Of a stretch of 64,000 nucleotides of DNA, positions 16,680-25,100 are shown piece by piece (the first letter of the stretch is position 1; every line of letters starts with the position of its first letter). The position numbers and the translations under genes were made by a program. Below the pieces are notes generated by a model that ran no database searches, was not told where the DNA came from, and was given only the letters and a program-made list of their open reading frames with translations. The DNA comes from Klebsiella sp. RHBSTW-00484 (lineage in GTDB: Bacteria > Pseudomonadota > Gammaproteobacteria > Enterobacterales > Enterobacteriaceae). The stretch is from contig NZ_CP055481.1 in the NCBI RefSeq assembly GCF_013705725.1, forward strand, positions 1,550,001 to 1,614,000. The letters are read 5' to 3'.

Positions 16680-18352
16680 CATACCGCAAGGGGAAACTGA
16701 ATATATACAATCTTAGCACTCTGGCGATTGTATTGGCTCTCTCTACCCTTTTTGTTGTTCTCCCTGCTCATTCTGAGGGGGGAGATTTCCTTGATAATAT
16801 ATCGAAACTCGAAATAAAAAATCCGTCGGCCTCAGAAGAATCAACTTCGGTTAATCAAGAGAAAGATAATCGCAGTAAAAAAGTGCCTCTGAAGCAGGAA
16901 ACAGCCAGAAAGAAAATAAATCAGAATAATAAAACTGAAGCTACGATAACTGCCCTTAAGAAACAGAATGCGGAACTGAGCGCTGCGGCGAAAGCGGCTG
17001 AGAAAAAACGGGATGAAACGACGCGTGAGCTGTCGGCACAGATCGCGGCGCTGAAAGCACAGATTGCTCCACAAGACAGCGCCCAGAAAACCAGTCTTGA
17101 CGCCTTGACGAAAAAGAATGCCGAGCTGACCGCTGCCGTCGAGGCCGCGCAGAAAAAGTTGGATGACACGACTCGCACGCTGTCGGTGCAGATTGCTGCG
17201 CTAAAAACGCAGAGTGCCCTAAGAGCACAGAATGCGCAAAGTGAAAATGGACAGAAAAATACCATCAGCGCGTTGACGAAAAAGAATGCTGAGTTGAGTG
17301 TGGCTGCCGATGCGGCGCAGAAAAAGCTGGATGAGACTACCCGCACGCTGTCGGCGCAGATTGCCGCGCTGAAAACGCAGAATTCCCAGGGGGAAAGTCA
17401 GCAGAAAGTCGCCCTTGAGGCGCTTACGAAAAAGAATGCCGAGCTGACCGCCGCCGCCGAGGCTGCTCAGAAAAAGCTGGATGACACTACCCGCACGCTG
17501 TCGGCGCAGATTGCCGCGCTGAAAACGCAGAATACCCAGGGTGAAAGTCAGCAGAAAGTCACCCTTGAGGCGCTGACGAAAAAGAATGCTGAGCTGACCG
17601 CCGCCGCCGAGGCTGCGCAGAAAACACGGGATAACACCACCCACTTGCTGTCGGCACAGATTACTGCTGCAGATACGGCGCAGAAAAAATATGATGCTTC
17701 GATACTTGCTTTAAACGAAAAAAATCAAAAATTACAGTCAACACTTGATAGCTTATCTATAAAAGAAAAGGTTATAAATTTTGTTGATAAAAGTAATAAA
17801 AATGCCTATGCATTAGGCGTTTTCTACCTCACTCAGGCGCTATCAGATGTGAATAAAATGGCCGACAATGATGTGAAGCTGACACCCTCAGCGTTGGTTT
17901 CAGGGTTTAACGATGCTTACAATAAAAAACTTAAAATTAAAGAAGATGAAATAGAGCGTATCGTTAATACTCTTAACGGTCAAATGTCATCAAGATATGT
18001 TGATATCGAAAAAAGAATCATGGCCAAAATTAAAGGTAAGAAATATGAAATCTTGCCTAATAGTGTTTATTTTGTTGTTGAGAAGAAAGGGAAGGCCCAG
18101 TACAAAGCTAACGAGTCTTTGTCTATGAATATACTGGAGAAAAAGCTTGATGGTACGCCTATATTGAATACTATGAATTCAACGTTTGTGAACAACAAAG
18201 ATATTGATCCTCTTATAGGTAAAGTCTTGTTATCAGGTCTCAAAGGTGGGATTGTCACGCTCTATGGTCAGGCAGGGTCGCTATACAGTACTCCCCCTGC
18301 GGAAATTAATTCTGATACGTTGGTGTCGATTACTTTTGAGTTAATTCCGTAG
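16676..18352 (+). CDS. Envelope protein with 50-residue coiled-coil repeats and degenerate FKBP-like C-terminus
   Basis: A 558-residue protein. It has an N-terminal hydrophobic segment (about residues 14–32, ending PAHSEG: signal peptide or anchor) and a basic linker. Five tandem repeats of a 50-residue Ala/Lys/Gln-rich unit (about residues 93–345) begin ALTKKNAEL and contain TTRTLSAQIAALK; these are a long coiled coil. Residues 375–440 (NAYALGVFYLTQAL…LVSGFNDAYNKK) resemble the FKBP N-terminal dimerisation domain. Residues 455–558 (SVYFVVEKKGKAQYKANES…LDGTPI…SGLKGGIVTLYGQ) follow the FKBP fold pattern but lack much of the aromatic isomerase pocket. It may be a structural or chaperone-like Mip/FkpA relative rather than an active isomerase. 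Confidence 0.75.
   Translation: MTYRKGKLNIYNLSTLAIVLALSTLFVVLPAHSEGGDFLDNISKLEIKNPSASEESTSVNQEKDNRSKKVPLKQETARKKINQNNKTEATITALKKQNAELSAAAKAAEKKRDETTRELSAQIAALKAQIAPQDSAQKTSLDALTKKNAELTAAVEAAQKKLDDTTRTLSVQIAALKTQSALRAQNAQSENGQKNTISALTKKNAELSVAADAAQKKLDETTRTLSAQIAALKTQNSQGESQQKVALEALTKKNAELTAAAEAAQKKLDDTTRTLSAQIAALKTQNTQGESQQKVTLEALTKKNAELTAAAEAAQKTRDNTTHLLSAQITAADTAQKKYDASILALNEKNQKLQSTLDSLSIKEKVINFVDKSNKNAYALGVFYLTQALSDVNKMADNDVKLTPSALVSGFNDAYNKKLKIKEDEIERIVNTLNGQMSSRYVDIEKRIMAKIKGKKYEILPNSVYFVVEKKGKAQYKANESLSMNILEKKLDGTPILNTMNSTFVNNKDIDPLIGKVLLSGLKGGIVTLYGQAGSLYSTPPAEINSDTLVSITFELIP
16952..17707 (+). repeat. Tandem 150-bp coding repeat, five units
   Basis: Units begin at 16952, 17102, 17270, 17420 and 17570. 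The second is 168 bases long through an 18-base insertion; the others are 150. The units starting at 17270, 17420 and 17570 are nearly identical at DNA level. That points to recent expansion and makes copy-number change between strains likely. Confidence 0.9.
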
Positions 18353-18448
18353 ATAGATTAATAATGGGTGAGCTTTTATCCGGTGCTTCTTTCGACATTC
18401 TTCGCAATCCACTCCCTGTCTTTTACCTGCTCGGTTTAGGGCGTAGAG

Positions 18449-18479
18449 AAAAAAATCCTTCACCCTCGAGGGTGAAGGA
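18449..18479 (-). terminator. Rho-independent terminator of the porin operon
   Basis: A perfect stem (TCCTTCACCC, loop TCGA, GGGTGAAGGA) spans 18456–18479. On the minus strand it is followed by a run of seven T. It lies eight bases after the stop of the OprD-family gene. Confidence 0.85.
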
Positions 18480-18487
18480 CGATGTTA

Positions 18488-19900
18488 TTAGAAAATATTC
18501 ACTGTGTAGCCGACAATAAACTTCACGTCGTTACGATCGGTTTTATAGTTGCTATCCGTGGTGCGCAGGAGGGCGGGAAGCAGTGTCAACGACAAACCTT
18601 TCGCGGGTCCGTCAGCCACCTGGTAGCGGGCCGAGAGATCGACAGATGTCATTTTCCCATCATACTGGCGTTCCCCCCGGGTCTTACTAACATCTGTGAC
18701 GACATGCCAGCCGTAGGTGACTGAGCTTCCCAGCGTTAATTCCGGCAACCGGAAGTCTGCCAGGTTGTAGCTTAAGCCCAATCGAACCGCTTTTGCTCCT
18801 GAAACGTTGAAGTCTTCAAGCTGTGAAAGCGTCGGTTGATAGTCACGCTTGTCAGAGTTTGCCCATGGCGTTAAGCGGAAGTTGTAATCTCCGGTATGGG
18901 GGGCATAGTTCTGGCTGTAACCAAGAGACCACACCGTATTGTTATGGCTCAGATTGAAGCCGACGCCGACATAATATTCAGTGGCAGGATCGCTGATTCC
19001 GGACAGTTTCTCGTTATAACGTGCTCCCTGGTAAAACAGCTTGCTGCGTAGGGAGAAATCATTAGACAGGCTATCGTTACGCTCAAGCTGTGCCTGCCAG
19101 TTCCGCCGGTAATCTTTACCTTCGCCATAACCGACATCTAGTATCGTGTTACCCAGGTTATACACTGCGCCCACCGTGTGAATGTAATCGATGGTTTTGC
19201 CCGCTTTGATTGTCGTACCGTTGTTATCAAGTCCGGCGGCGTTGTTCTGATGCCATGTGGTGGTCATCGGTTTAAAGTCGCGGCTCCAGTCGTTTTTAAA
19301 GCGATCGGCCCATGCGTAGGTGAGTTTGAAATTATCGAGCTTCAACGCGCTGTCGAAACCGCGGAAGGCGTGCGGATTCAGTCCCCAGCTGCTCTTAATC
19401 GTCCCGGAGTTAATGGGGGTATAGCCAGCAGCGAGCTTAAAGTTTATATCCTCTTCACCCAGATTCAATTTGAGAGCAGCGACAGACACGGCCATGTATG
19501 ATTTCTCACACGGGCTGAACTGACCAGCCTGACCACATTGGTAGTCGTAATAAAGAATTTCTGATTGGCCAACGGTATTACCCAATTTAATATTTGCATT
19601 CCCCCAGAAATCGAACCCGATAACGTCTTTGTAGTAGCCGGAAATGTAGCTAAGAGCAACATTACCGGTTTGGTTTTTAATACCAGCAGGCCCAAGGCCA
19701 TACTTACCCGTAGTGGGATCTTTAACGGCACGGTGCCGAATATACAATGAAGTATTAATATCTAACTTACCGTCATCGTAAAAAGCCTTCTCAAATAAGG
19801 ACGGTGGATCATAATCCATCTCCTCAGCAGAAAAAACATCAGGAGAAATTAAAAATAAAAACGGTGCGCACAGAGAGGCTCTGAGTTTCATTGTACTCAT
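18488..19900 (-). CDS. OprD-family outer-membrane porin
   Basis: A 470-residue outer-membrane beta-barrel from the ATG at 19900, which has AAGGTG upstream; a GTG nine bases earlier is also in frame. It has a signal peptide (about residues 1–25, ending DVFSAEE), alternating amphipathic strands, and the terminal aromatic residue (NIF) needed for barrel assembly. The N-terminal FEKAFYDDGKLDINTSLYIRHR and GFDFWGN segments match the OprD specific-porin family. It closes an operon with a GH88 hydrolase and a mannose-type PTS, so it probably admits acidic disaccharides through the outer membrane, a job done by KdgM-type porins in many enterobacteria. Confidence 0.85.
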   Translation of the reverse strand: MSTMKLRASLCAPFLFLISPDVFSAEEMDYDPPSLFEKAFYDDGKLDINTSLYIRHRAVKDPTTGKYGLGPAGIKNQTGNVALSYISGYYKDVIGFDFWGNANIKLGNTVGQSEILYYDYQCGQAGQFSPCEKSYMAVSVAALKLNLGEEDINFKLAAGYTPINSGTIKSSWGLNPHAFRGFDSALKLDNFKLTYAWADRFKNDWSRDFKPMTTTWHQNNAAGLDNNGTTIKAGKTIDYIHTVGAVYNLGNTILDVGYGEGKDYRRNWQAQLERNDSLSNDFSLRSKLFYQGARYNEKLSGISDPATEYYVGVGFNLSHNNTVWSLGYSQNYAPHTGDYNFRLTPWANSDKRDYQPTLSQLEDFNVSGAKAVRLGLSYNLADFRLPELTLGSSVTYGWHVVTDVSKTRGERQYDGKMTSVDLSARYQVADGPAKGLSLTLLPALLRTTDSNYKTDRNDVKFIVGYTVNIF

Positions 19901-19954
19901 TATCTTCACCTTGTAAATTCTTGGTAGTAGGGAGAGGTAACTAACTTTTTATTA

Positions 19955-20704
19955 TTAACGGTTTTTTATTAATTCAGGGATCCTTTCTCCGTATTGTTCT
20001 AATAGACCTTCATTATGCTGGTTAGCGTTATCGATATTGCCGCTTAAAAATATCGGTAATTGGTGAGTGTCATGGCTCAAATTGGCGATGGTCTCGGCGA
20101 AAAGAGCATGAATAATAAATATTCCGGTCATCGATGAAACTGGTGCGAATGGGGTGGTATGACCAGAAAGTGAAAGTACGGCATCACCAACGGGCACATG
20201 ATTATCAATGGCCAGATCTGCACAATCCCGTAGGTAGAGGCCTTCTTTATGCTTTGAGCGCTGAGTATCAGCATAAATAAAGCTAGTTATCGCCAGAGTA
20301 AAAGCACCCTGTCGCTTACCCCATAATACCGCGTCAATGGGGGCCGGATTAATTCCCGATGTGGAAATAACAATTAATGCATCCTTTTCTGTCAGGTCGT
20401 ATTTATCAAGGAATGTTTTAATATAGTCATTCTGTTTTTCATAATATGATGAGGCAGCGGCTCCCTCATGTAGCATCAGTGGCTCGATAAATATCGGTCT
20501 GACGGGCGCAATTCCTCCTGCACGATAAAAAACATCTTCTGCAAAAATGTGGGAGTGTCCACAACCAAAAATATAAACGATGCCACCCTGATTAATAACT
20601 TTGGCTATTTTACTGGCGGCAGTAGCGATTTTTTCATTTTGTTCAAGAGCGATAGTGCTAAGTTTTTCTTGTACAACATTTAAATATTGTTGGGTTATTG
20701 TCAT
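19955..20704 (-). CDS. SIS-domain sugar isomerase-like protein (1)
   Basis: A 249-residue cytoplasmic SIS-domain protein. Its ATG at 20704 overlaps the stop of the GH88 gene (ATGA), which fixes the start. The phosphosugar-binding core is visible in GIVYIFGCGHSHIFAEDVFYRAGG and in ALIVISTSGINPAPID. It belongs to the UPF0309-like sugar isomerase group. It probably acts on the amino-sugar phosphate released from the imported disaccharide, as isomerase or deaminase. A second, more distant SIS protein is encoded two genes upstream. Confidence 0.85.
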   Translation of the reverse strand: MTITQQYLNVVQEKLSTIALEQNEKIATAASKIAKVINQGGIVYIFGCGHSHIFAEDVFYRAGGIAPVRPIFIEPLMLHEGAAASSYYEKQNDYIKTFLDKYDLTEKDALIVISTSGINPAPIDAVLWGKRQGAFTLAITSFIYADTQRSKHKEGLYLRDCADLAIDNHVPVGDAVLSLSGHTTPFAPVSSMTGIFIIHALFAETIANLSHDTHQLPIFLSGNIDNANQHNEGLLEQYGERIPELIKNR

Positions 20705-21867
20705 ATCCAGTATCCTGACCATTGTGGATGATAGAGTCGGTACAACGCTTCCATATAGAAATAGTCGCCCCAGAGATTACATTCATTAATACCTTTACCT
20801 AAGGCGTAAGCGTAGACACCATGTTTCAGCAGCCCTTCACAGGCACTGTCGTTACTGGCAGACGCCTGAGTCATTAAAGCCTGCAAGAGTTGACGGGCTA
20901 TCTGGTCGTAATGTGCATCAGGGAGATGCTTGTGCGCTTCCAGTAAGCCACAAATGGCGATGGCTAATGCTGAACTGTCTTTCGGCGCATCGTCCTGTCC
21001 GACCAGGATAAGATCCCAGGTAGGGACGCCATCGGCAGGGAGATGATGGAAAAAGTAATCACAGGCTTTCTGCCACAGGGCATAGTGTTGAATTTTTCCG
21101 GTTGCAGACCAGTTCAGCGGGATCCCCAGAATCGCCCAGGCTTGCCCGCGCGCCCAGCATGACTGGTCGCTGTAGCCCTGGAACGTTTTGCCATATGCGG
21201 GTTGCCCGTTGGCGGGATCAAAGTAAAACGTGTGGAATGTGGAACCATCTGCCCGGAAAATATTGTTAATGACGGTCAGATAGTGGCGCTCTGCCACCTC
21301 ACTGTAATGCTTCTTGCCGCTGATACTAGCCGCCACATGTAGCAGAGGAAGGTTAATCAGTGAATCAATGATCAGGCGATGTTCTTGTGGGTCCGACAAT
21401 TTGCCCCACGCCTGAATAAAACCGGCATTGTCATGAAAACGTCTAATCAGCAGGTCAGCTGCCGCAGTAATCAGCGGTTTTATCGCGTCACTACCCGTGA
21501 GTTTCCAGTACGCGACAGCCGACAGGCTGTAGAGAAAGCCGATGTCGTGATGATCGAGTACGTGGTGTGCGGTTAGGCGAGCCCTGAAACTGGCGATATT
21601 GCGTTCAATAACGCCGAGGTATGTTGATTCGCCGCTGAACTCCCAGGCTATCATCTGCATCCCGGTCCAGAAACCGTTGGTCCAGTCGTTATTCTCTTTC
21701 AACACATAGCGGTTATCCGAGGTGCAGGCAGAAGGGAACTTATCACCAAAGCGTTCGGCATTTCGTGTGAGTTGACGACCTATTGCGTTCAGCTCATCCC
21801 GGCACTGCTCGGGCGTGATAGCAGGAAAGGGCAGTGATGCGCTGATGAATGGTTGATGCTCTTTCAT
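20701..21867 (-). CDS. Unsaturated glucuronyl hydrolase, GH88 family
   Basis: A 388-residue cytoplasmic (alpha/alpha)6-barrel hydrolase. Family features are the DHHDIGFLYSLSAVAYW stretch with the catalytic-type aspartate, the GYSDQSCWARGQAWAI segment, and SSALAIAICGLLEAHK near the C-terminus. GH88 enzymes hydrate and cleave the 4,5-unsaturated uronic acid from disaccharides produced by polysaccharide lyases (hyaluronan, chondroitin, heparin). No signal peptide is visible, so cleavage follows PTS import. It lies between two SIS genes (gap of 10 bases to the first, overlap with the second). Confidence 0.9.
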   Translation of the reverse strand: MKEHQPFISASLPFPAITPEQCRDELNAIGRQLTRNAERFGDKFPSACTSDNRYVLKENNDWTNGFWTGMQMIAWEFSGESTYLGVIERNIASFRARLTAHHVLDHHDIGFLYSLSAVAYWKLTGSDAIKPLITAAADLLIRRFHDNAGFIQAWGKLSDPQEHRLIIDSLINLPLLHVAASISGKKHYSEVAERHYLTVINNIFRADGSTFHTFYFDPANGQPAYGKTFQGYSDQSCWARGQAWAILGIPLNWSATGKIQHYALWQKACDYFFHHLPADGVPTWDLILVGQDDAPKDSSALAIAICGLLEAHKHLPDAHYDQIARQLLQALMTQASASNDSACEGLLKHGVYAYALGKGINECNLWGDYFYMEALYRLYHPQWSGYWI

Positions 21868-21877
21868 TATTTGCCCC

Positions 21878-22582
21878 CTAGAACGTAAATACGCGCTCTT
21901 TATATTGTTTCATGAGAGCGTCGTTGTATTCTTTGCCGCCGGGCAGGTTGATGCTGCGCATGACCGGAGGTTCGATACCTTGCTCGAGTAATAACTCAAT
22001 ACAGCGAATGACGACGTTATTGATAATGAATGCCGCAGAAAGTGATGACACCGGTCCGGTCATTATCTTGCCGTTATCCAGATCCAGCGTGCAGTCACCG
22101 GCAGGGCAACCGTTATCCAGAATGACATCCGCATAGTCTCGGATACTTTCCGTTGTTGCTTCAGATTCAGCACTGTGGCGGGTAATGACGATGAGTTTGA
22201 GGTTCTGCTGTTTAATTTTTTGTGCCAACTCAACGTGTAAAGGCTTGGTGCCGGAGTTGGAAATCATGACAAAACAGTCTGCCTCGCGTAGATCGAGTAG
22301 GCCAGCGAAGACATCGCCAATCCCTTTAAGCGAGTCAAACCAGCCCGTTGGCCCATAGAACTGATCGATGGCTTTGGTGTTGACCAGCCCGCCAGCCCGC
22401 CCGGCTAGCTCAACCGCTGCGGCAAATGAGTGACCCGAACCAAAACCATGGATGATACCGTTGGCTTTCACGCACTCGGCAAACAGTGCCGCTGCCTGCT
22501 CTATTTCTGCATTCTGGGTGAGCAGTACGCTATCCAGAGTGGTTAAAACATGCTGATAATATTGTTGCTGATGTGGAGACAT
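21878..22582 (-). CDS. SIS-domain sugar phosphate isomerase-like protein (2)
   Basis: A 234-residue SIS-domain protein with the core motif IIHGFGSGHSFAAAVELAGRAGG and the second site CFVMISNSGTKPLHVELA. It is predicted to bind a phosphorylated amino sugar in the cytoplasm. It starts three bases after the PTS IIB stop and ends ten bases before the GH88 gene. With the other SIS protein it may process N-acetylhexosamine 6-phosphate. Which one isomerises, and whether either removes the acetyl or amino group, cannot be told from sequence. Confidence 0.85.
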   Translation of the reverse strand: MSPHQQQYYQHVLTTLDSVLLTQNAEIEQAAALFAECVKANGIIHGFGSGHSFAAAVELAGRAGGLVNTKAIDQFYGPTGWFDSLKGIGDVFAGLLDLREADCFVMISNSGTKPLHVELAQKIKQQNLKLIVITRHSAESEATTESIRDYADVILDNGCPAGDCTLDLDNGKIMTGPVSSLSAAFIINNVVIRCIELLLEQGIEPPVMRSINLPGGKEYNDALMKQYKERVFTF

Positions 22583-22585
22583 TCC

Positions 22586-23077
22586 CTATCCCTTATCGTT
22601 TTTCAAAAAAGCACTGATGCTGGTGTCTGGTTCTTCCGGTGTCATTTGCGCCGTTACGTTGACGCCTTTTGCCTGGAGGGCACCGATCGCCTGGGCTTCA
22701 ATATCACTGACGCTCACTGAGCGCTTGATCTGACGGCGTCCTTCTTTGTTCGACATGTTACCGATGTTCAATTGGGTCAACGCGATACCGCTATTCACCA
22801 TTTGTAGGGCAATTTCTGGGGTTTTAAGCAGTACCAGAACGCGCTGGCCATCGTAATTTCCAGCGAGAATATTGGCACTGGCTTTCTCAAATGACAGGAT
22901 AGAGGTATTACAGCCTTCAGGGGCTGCGCTGCGAAGCAGCATTTTCTCTACATCGTTCGCCGCGACCGCATCGTCAATGATCATAATACGATTAGCATTA
23001 AAGTGACTTACCCAGCGGGTAGCGACCTGGCCATGGATCAGCCGATCGTCGACACGAATATGTACGATACCTTTCAT
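22586..23077 (-). CDS. PTS mannose-family IIB component
   Basis: A 163-residue cytoplasmic phosphocarrier of the mannose/N-acetylgalactosamine family. The active histidine lies in RVDDRLIHGQVATRWV (about residue 15), followed by ANRIMIIDDAVA. It transfers phosphate from the IIA at 24663 to the substrate in the IIC/IID channel. It is 28 bases after the IID stop, with AGGAGATAACC just before its start. Confidence 0.93.
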   Translation of the reverse strand: MKGIVHIRVDDRLIHGQVATRWVSHFNANRIMIIDDAVAANDVEKMLLRSAAPEGCNTSILSFEKASANILAGNYDGQRVLVLLKTPEIALQMVNSGIALTQLNIGNMSNKEGRRQIKRSVSVSDIEAQAIGALQAKGVNVTAQMTPEEPDTSISAFLKNDKG

Positions 23078-23105
23078 GGTTATCTCCTAAGATAATTACG
23101 TTTAT

Positions 23106-23885
23106 TTAACCGAGAATATTCAGGTTATATCCGACGATGCCGAGGGCAATCAGAATGAAAATCACCCGTGTTGAATTCATTTTTTTGAGACCCAGCAGCC
23201 AGTAGGTGAATGCCACTACCAGCAAAGGAATAAGCCCCGGCATTATCTGATCGGCAATGGACTGAAGCTTCAGAGAGACTTCTCCGTAGCTGAACTCAAA
23301 GTTAAGTTTCGCCTTTACCACTGAAGGGATGAGTGCCCCGATGACGGTGAGTCCGAGAATGTTGGCCGCTCGGGTTATTCTATTCAGGCTGTTGGTCAAC
23401 GAACTCAACAGATTAACACCTTCCTGATAGCCCTTATTGATGCTAAAACGCATAAACAGGAGACGAACCAGGGCAAACAGCAGCCAGAGGATCAGCCCCA
23501 CCGGGTTACCCTGCAATGCAAGATAGGAGGCGACCGAGCCGATAATCGTGGTCGGAATAACGAAGAACAAAGTGTCGCCAATACCTGCCAGAGGTCCCAT
23601 CAGGCCGGTCTTAATCCCGGTAATGGCATCTTTTCCCGCCAGACCCGTTTGTTCTTCGAGGGCAATATTTACCCCTAGTATTCCCGGCGCCATGGTGTTG
23701 TTGGTGTTAAAGAATTGGCTGTGAACTTTTGCCGCTTCTTTTAGCGCCTCTGGCTGCGGATACTTTTTCTCCAGGAATGGGTAGATGCTGAACAAATAGC
23801 CCAGACCCTGCATTTTTTCGTAGTTCCATCCAGATTGACCAAACAGAAACCAGCGCCAGAACACCCGTTTTAAGACTTTATTCAT
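23106..23885 (-). CDS. PTS mannose-family IID component
   Basis: A 259-residue membrane component of a mannose-family PTS. The proper start is the ATG at 23885, which overlaps the IIC stop by eight bases; the open frame extends further upstream only as an overlap with IIC. Typical IID features are GWNYEKMQGLGYLFSIYPFLEKKYP, FFNTNNTMAPGILGVNIALEEQ, and IKTGLMGPLAGIGDTLFFVI. With IIC it forms the membrane channel. Confidence 0.93.
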   Translation of the reverse strand: MNKVLKRVFWRWFLFGQSGWNYEKMQGLGYLFSIYPFLEKKYPQPEALKEAAKVHSQFFNTNNTMAPGILGVNIALEEQTGLAGKDAITGIKTGLMGPLAGIGDTLFFVIPTTIIGSVASYLALQGNPVGLILWLLFALVRLLFMRFSINKGYQEGVNLLSSLTNSLNRITRAANILGLTVIGALIPSVVKAKLNFEFSYGEVSLKLQSIADQIMPGLIPLLVVAFTYWLLGLKKMNSTRVIFILIALGIVGYNLNILG

Positions 23886-24660
23886 CACCCATTGCTCCAT
23901 TTGTAGAAGGGACGGTAGATTGCGTTTCCTGTTTCTCAGCATTAAAGACGTAGATGGCAATCGCCAGACCCATCAATGCCGCGCCGAGTACCGGTATGTT
24001 GAGATACGCGGCGAGAAAGAAACCCAGGATCAGGAACGTGACATTCTTTTTGATGGGCAAATAGCGCAGAAGGATAGCGATACCCAAGGCAGGCAGCACG
24101 CCGCCAGCGACTTTCAGACCGTTCATGATGGAGTCCGGGATCCATGTCACTACGTCGTTGACAAAGGTGGCTCCGAGAATCAACGCCAGCAGGACGGGGA
24201 GCATTCGCGATAGAGAGATCGGTACCTGACCGAGTAGGTTCAGTCTCGCCGCGGCCTTCACCTGACCCGTTTCGATTAGCGCATCCGCTTTGTGGTGAAT
24301 AAAGGTGTTAGTGAAACGAGCCAGAATATCAAGCTGAACCATTAGCAGGCCAATAGGCACGCCTATAGTCGCCCCAAAGGCAGCACCTTGACCGCTGATG
24401 ATAGCAAACGCCGTCCCTAGTACCGCTCCGGTCATGTAGTCGGGAATAGAGGCGCCGCCAAAATTGCCCACGCCCAATACCAGCAGGTTTAACGTACCTC
24501 CGACAATTAACCCCGTTGTCATGTCCCCCATTATCACCCCGGCAAAAAAGCCAGCCATGCCGGGTTTAACTAAACCCAACGTGGTGTTATTACCGTCATA
24601 AATTGCTAATCCTGAATAGAGTGTCAATAATACTATCTGCCAGACCGCTATATGCTCCAT
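23878..24660 (-). CDS. PTS mannose-family IIC component
   Basis: A 260-residue polytopic permease. The start LLTLYSGLAIYDGNNTTLGL and the GGTLNLLVLGVGNFGGASIPDY segment are characteristic of mannose/sorbose-family IIC proteins. It starts two bases after the IIA stop and overlaps IID. The closest functional analogues by layout are the aga (N-acetylgalactosamine) and streptococcal hyaluronan PTS loci. Confidence 0.93.
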   Translation of the reverse strand: MEHIAVWQIVLLTLYSGLAIYDGNNTTLGLVKPGMAGFFAGVIMGDMTTGLIVGGTLNLLVLGVGNFGGASIPDYMTGAVLGTAFAIISGQGAAFGATIGVPIGLLMVQLDILARFTNTFIHHKADALIETGQVKAAARLNLLGQVPISLSRMLPVLLALILGATFVNDVVTWIPDSIMNGLKVAGGVLPALGIAILLRYLPIKKNVTFLILGFFLAAYLNIPVLGAALMGLAIAIYVFNAEKQETQSTVPSTNGAMGDE

Positions 24661-24662
24661 AT

Positions 24663-25100
24663 TTATTCATCTCCATCATCGATATTTTTGATAAGTGATG
24701 AACGCTGTAAATGATGAATGCCATCACATGCAGTTTTCATTATTTCATCCAGTATGCCAGGGGTGATCTCATCATCGATCACCATAACCATTTCGAGTAT
24801 TAAATTTAAATTCATTCCTGACAGTAGAGTGATATTATCCCAGAGGCTTTCTTTAGCAATGATTTCCATTGCGATGTTGTAGGGAGAGCCATTTTTCAAA
24901 TCTGCGAGGATAATTATTTTTTCTTTTTTCGTGTTCAGGGTGGTGATCTTTTTTGTAAGCTCTTCTTTAAATACGTCAATTCCCTTTTGGCTATCGAGTT
25001 CAATTACTTGAAGGTTGGGTTGCGGTCCCAGGATCAATTCTGTGGCCTTTCTGGCACCGCTGGCATAACCGTCATGGGATATTAATAATAGTTGATTCAT
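24663..25100 (-). CDS. PTS mannose-family IIA component
   Basis: A 145-residue cytoplasmic IIA domain. The phosphorylatable histidine is at residue 9 (LLISHDGYASGARKA), and DLKNGSPYNIAMEII is the usual second conserved patch. It takes phosphate from HPr. Its ATG overlaps the stop of the GntR gene (ATGA), so regulator and transporter are translated as one unit. Confidence 0.9.
   Translation of the reverse strand: MNQLLLISHDGYASGARKATELILGPQPNLQVIELDSQKGIDVFKEELTKKITTLNTKKEKIIILADLKNGSPYNIAMEIIAKESLWDNITLLSGMNLNLILEMVMVIDDEITPGILDEIMKTACDGIHHLQRSSLIKNIDDGDE

Noticed and set aside
16841..17644. Several long minus-strand frames with repeated Ser/Cys-rich products
   Set aside because: They are complements of the 150-bp coding repeat and repeat because that DNA repeats; no start signals.
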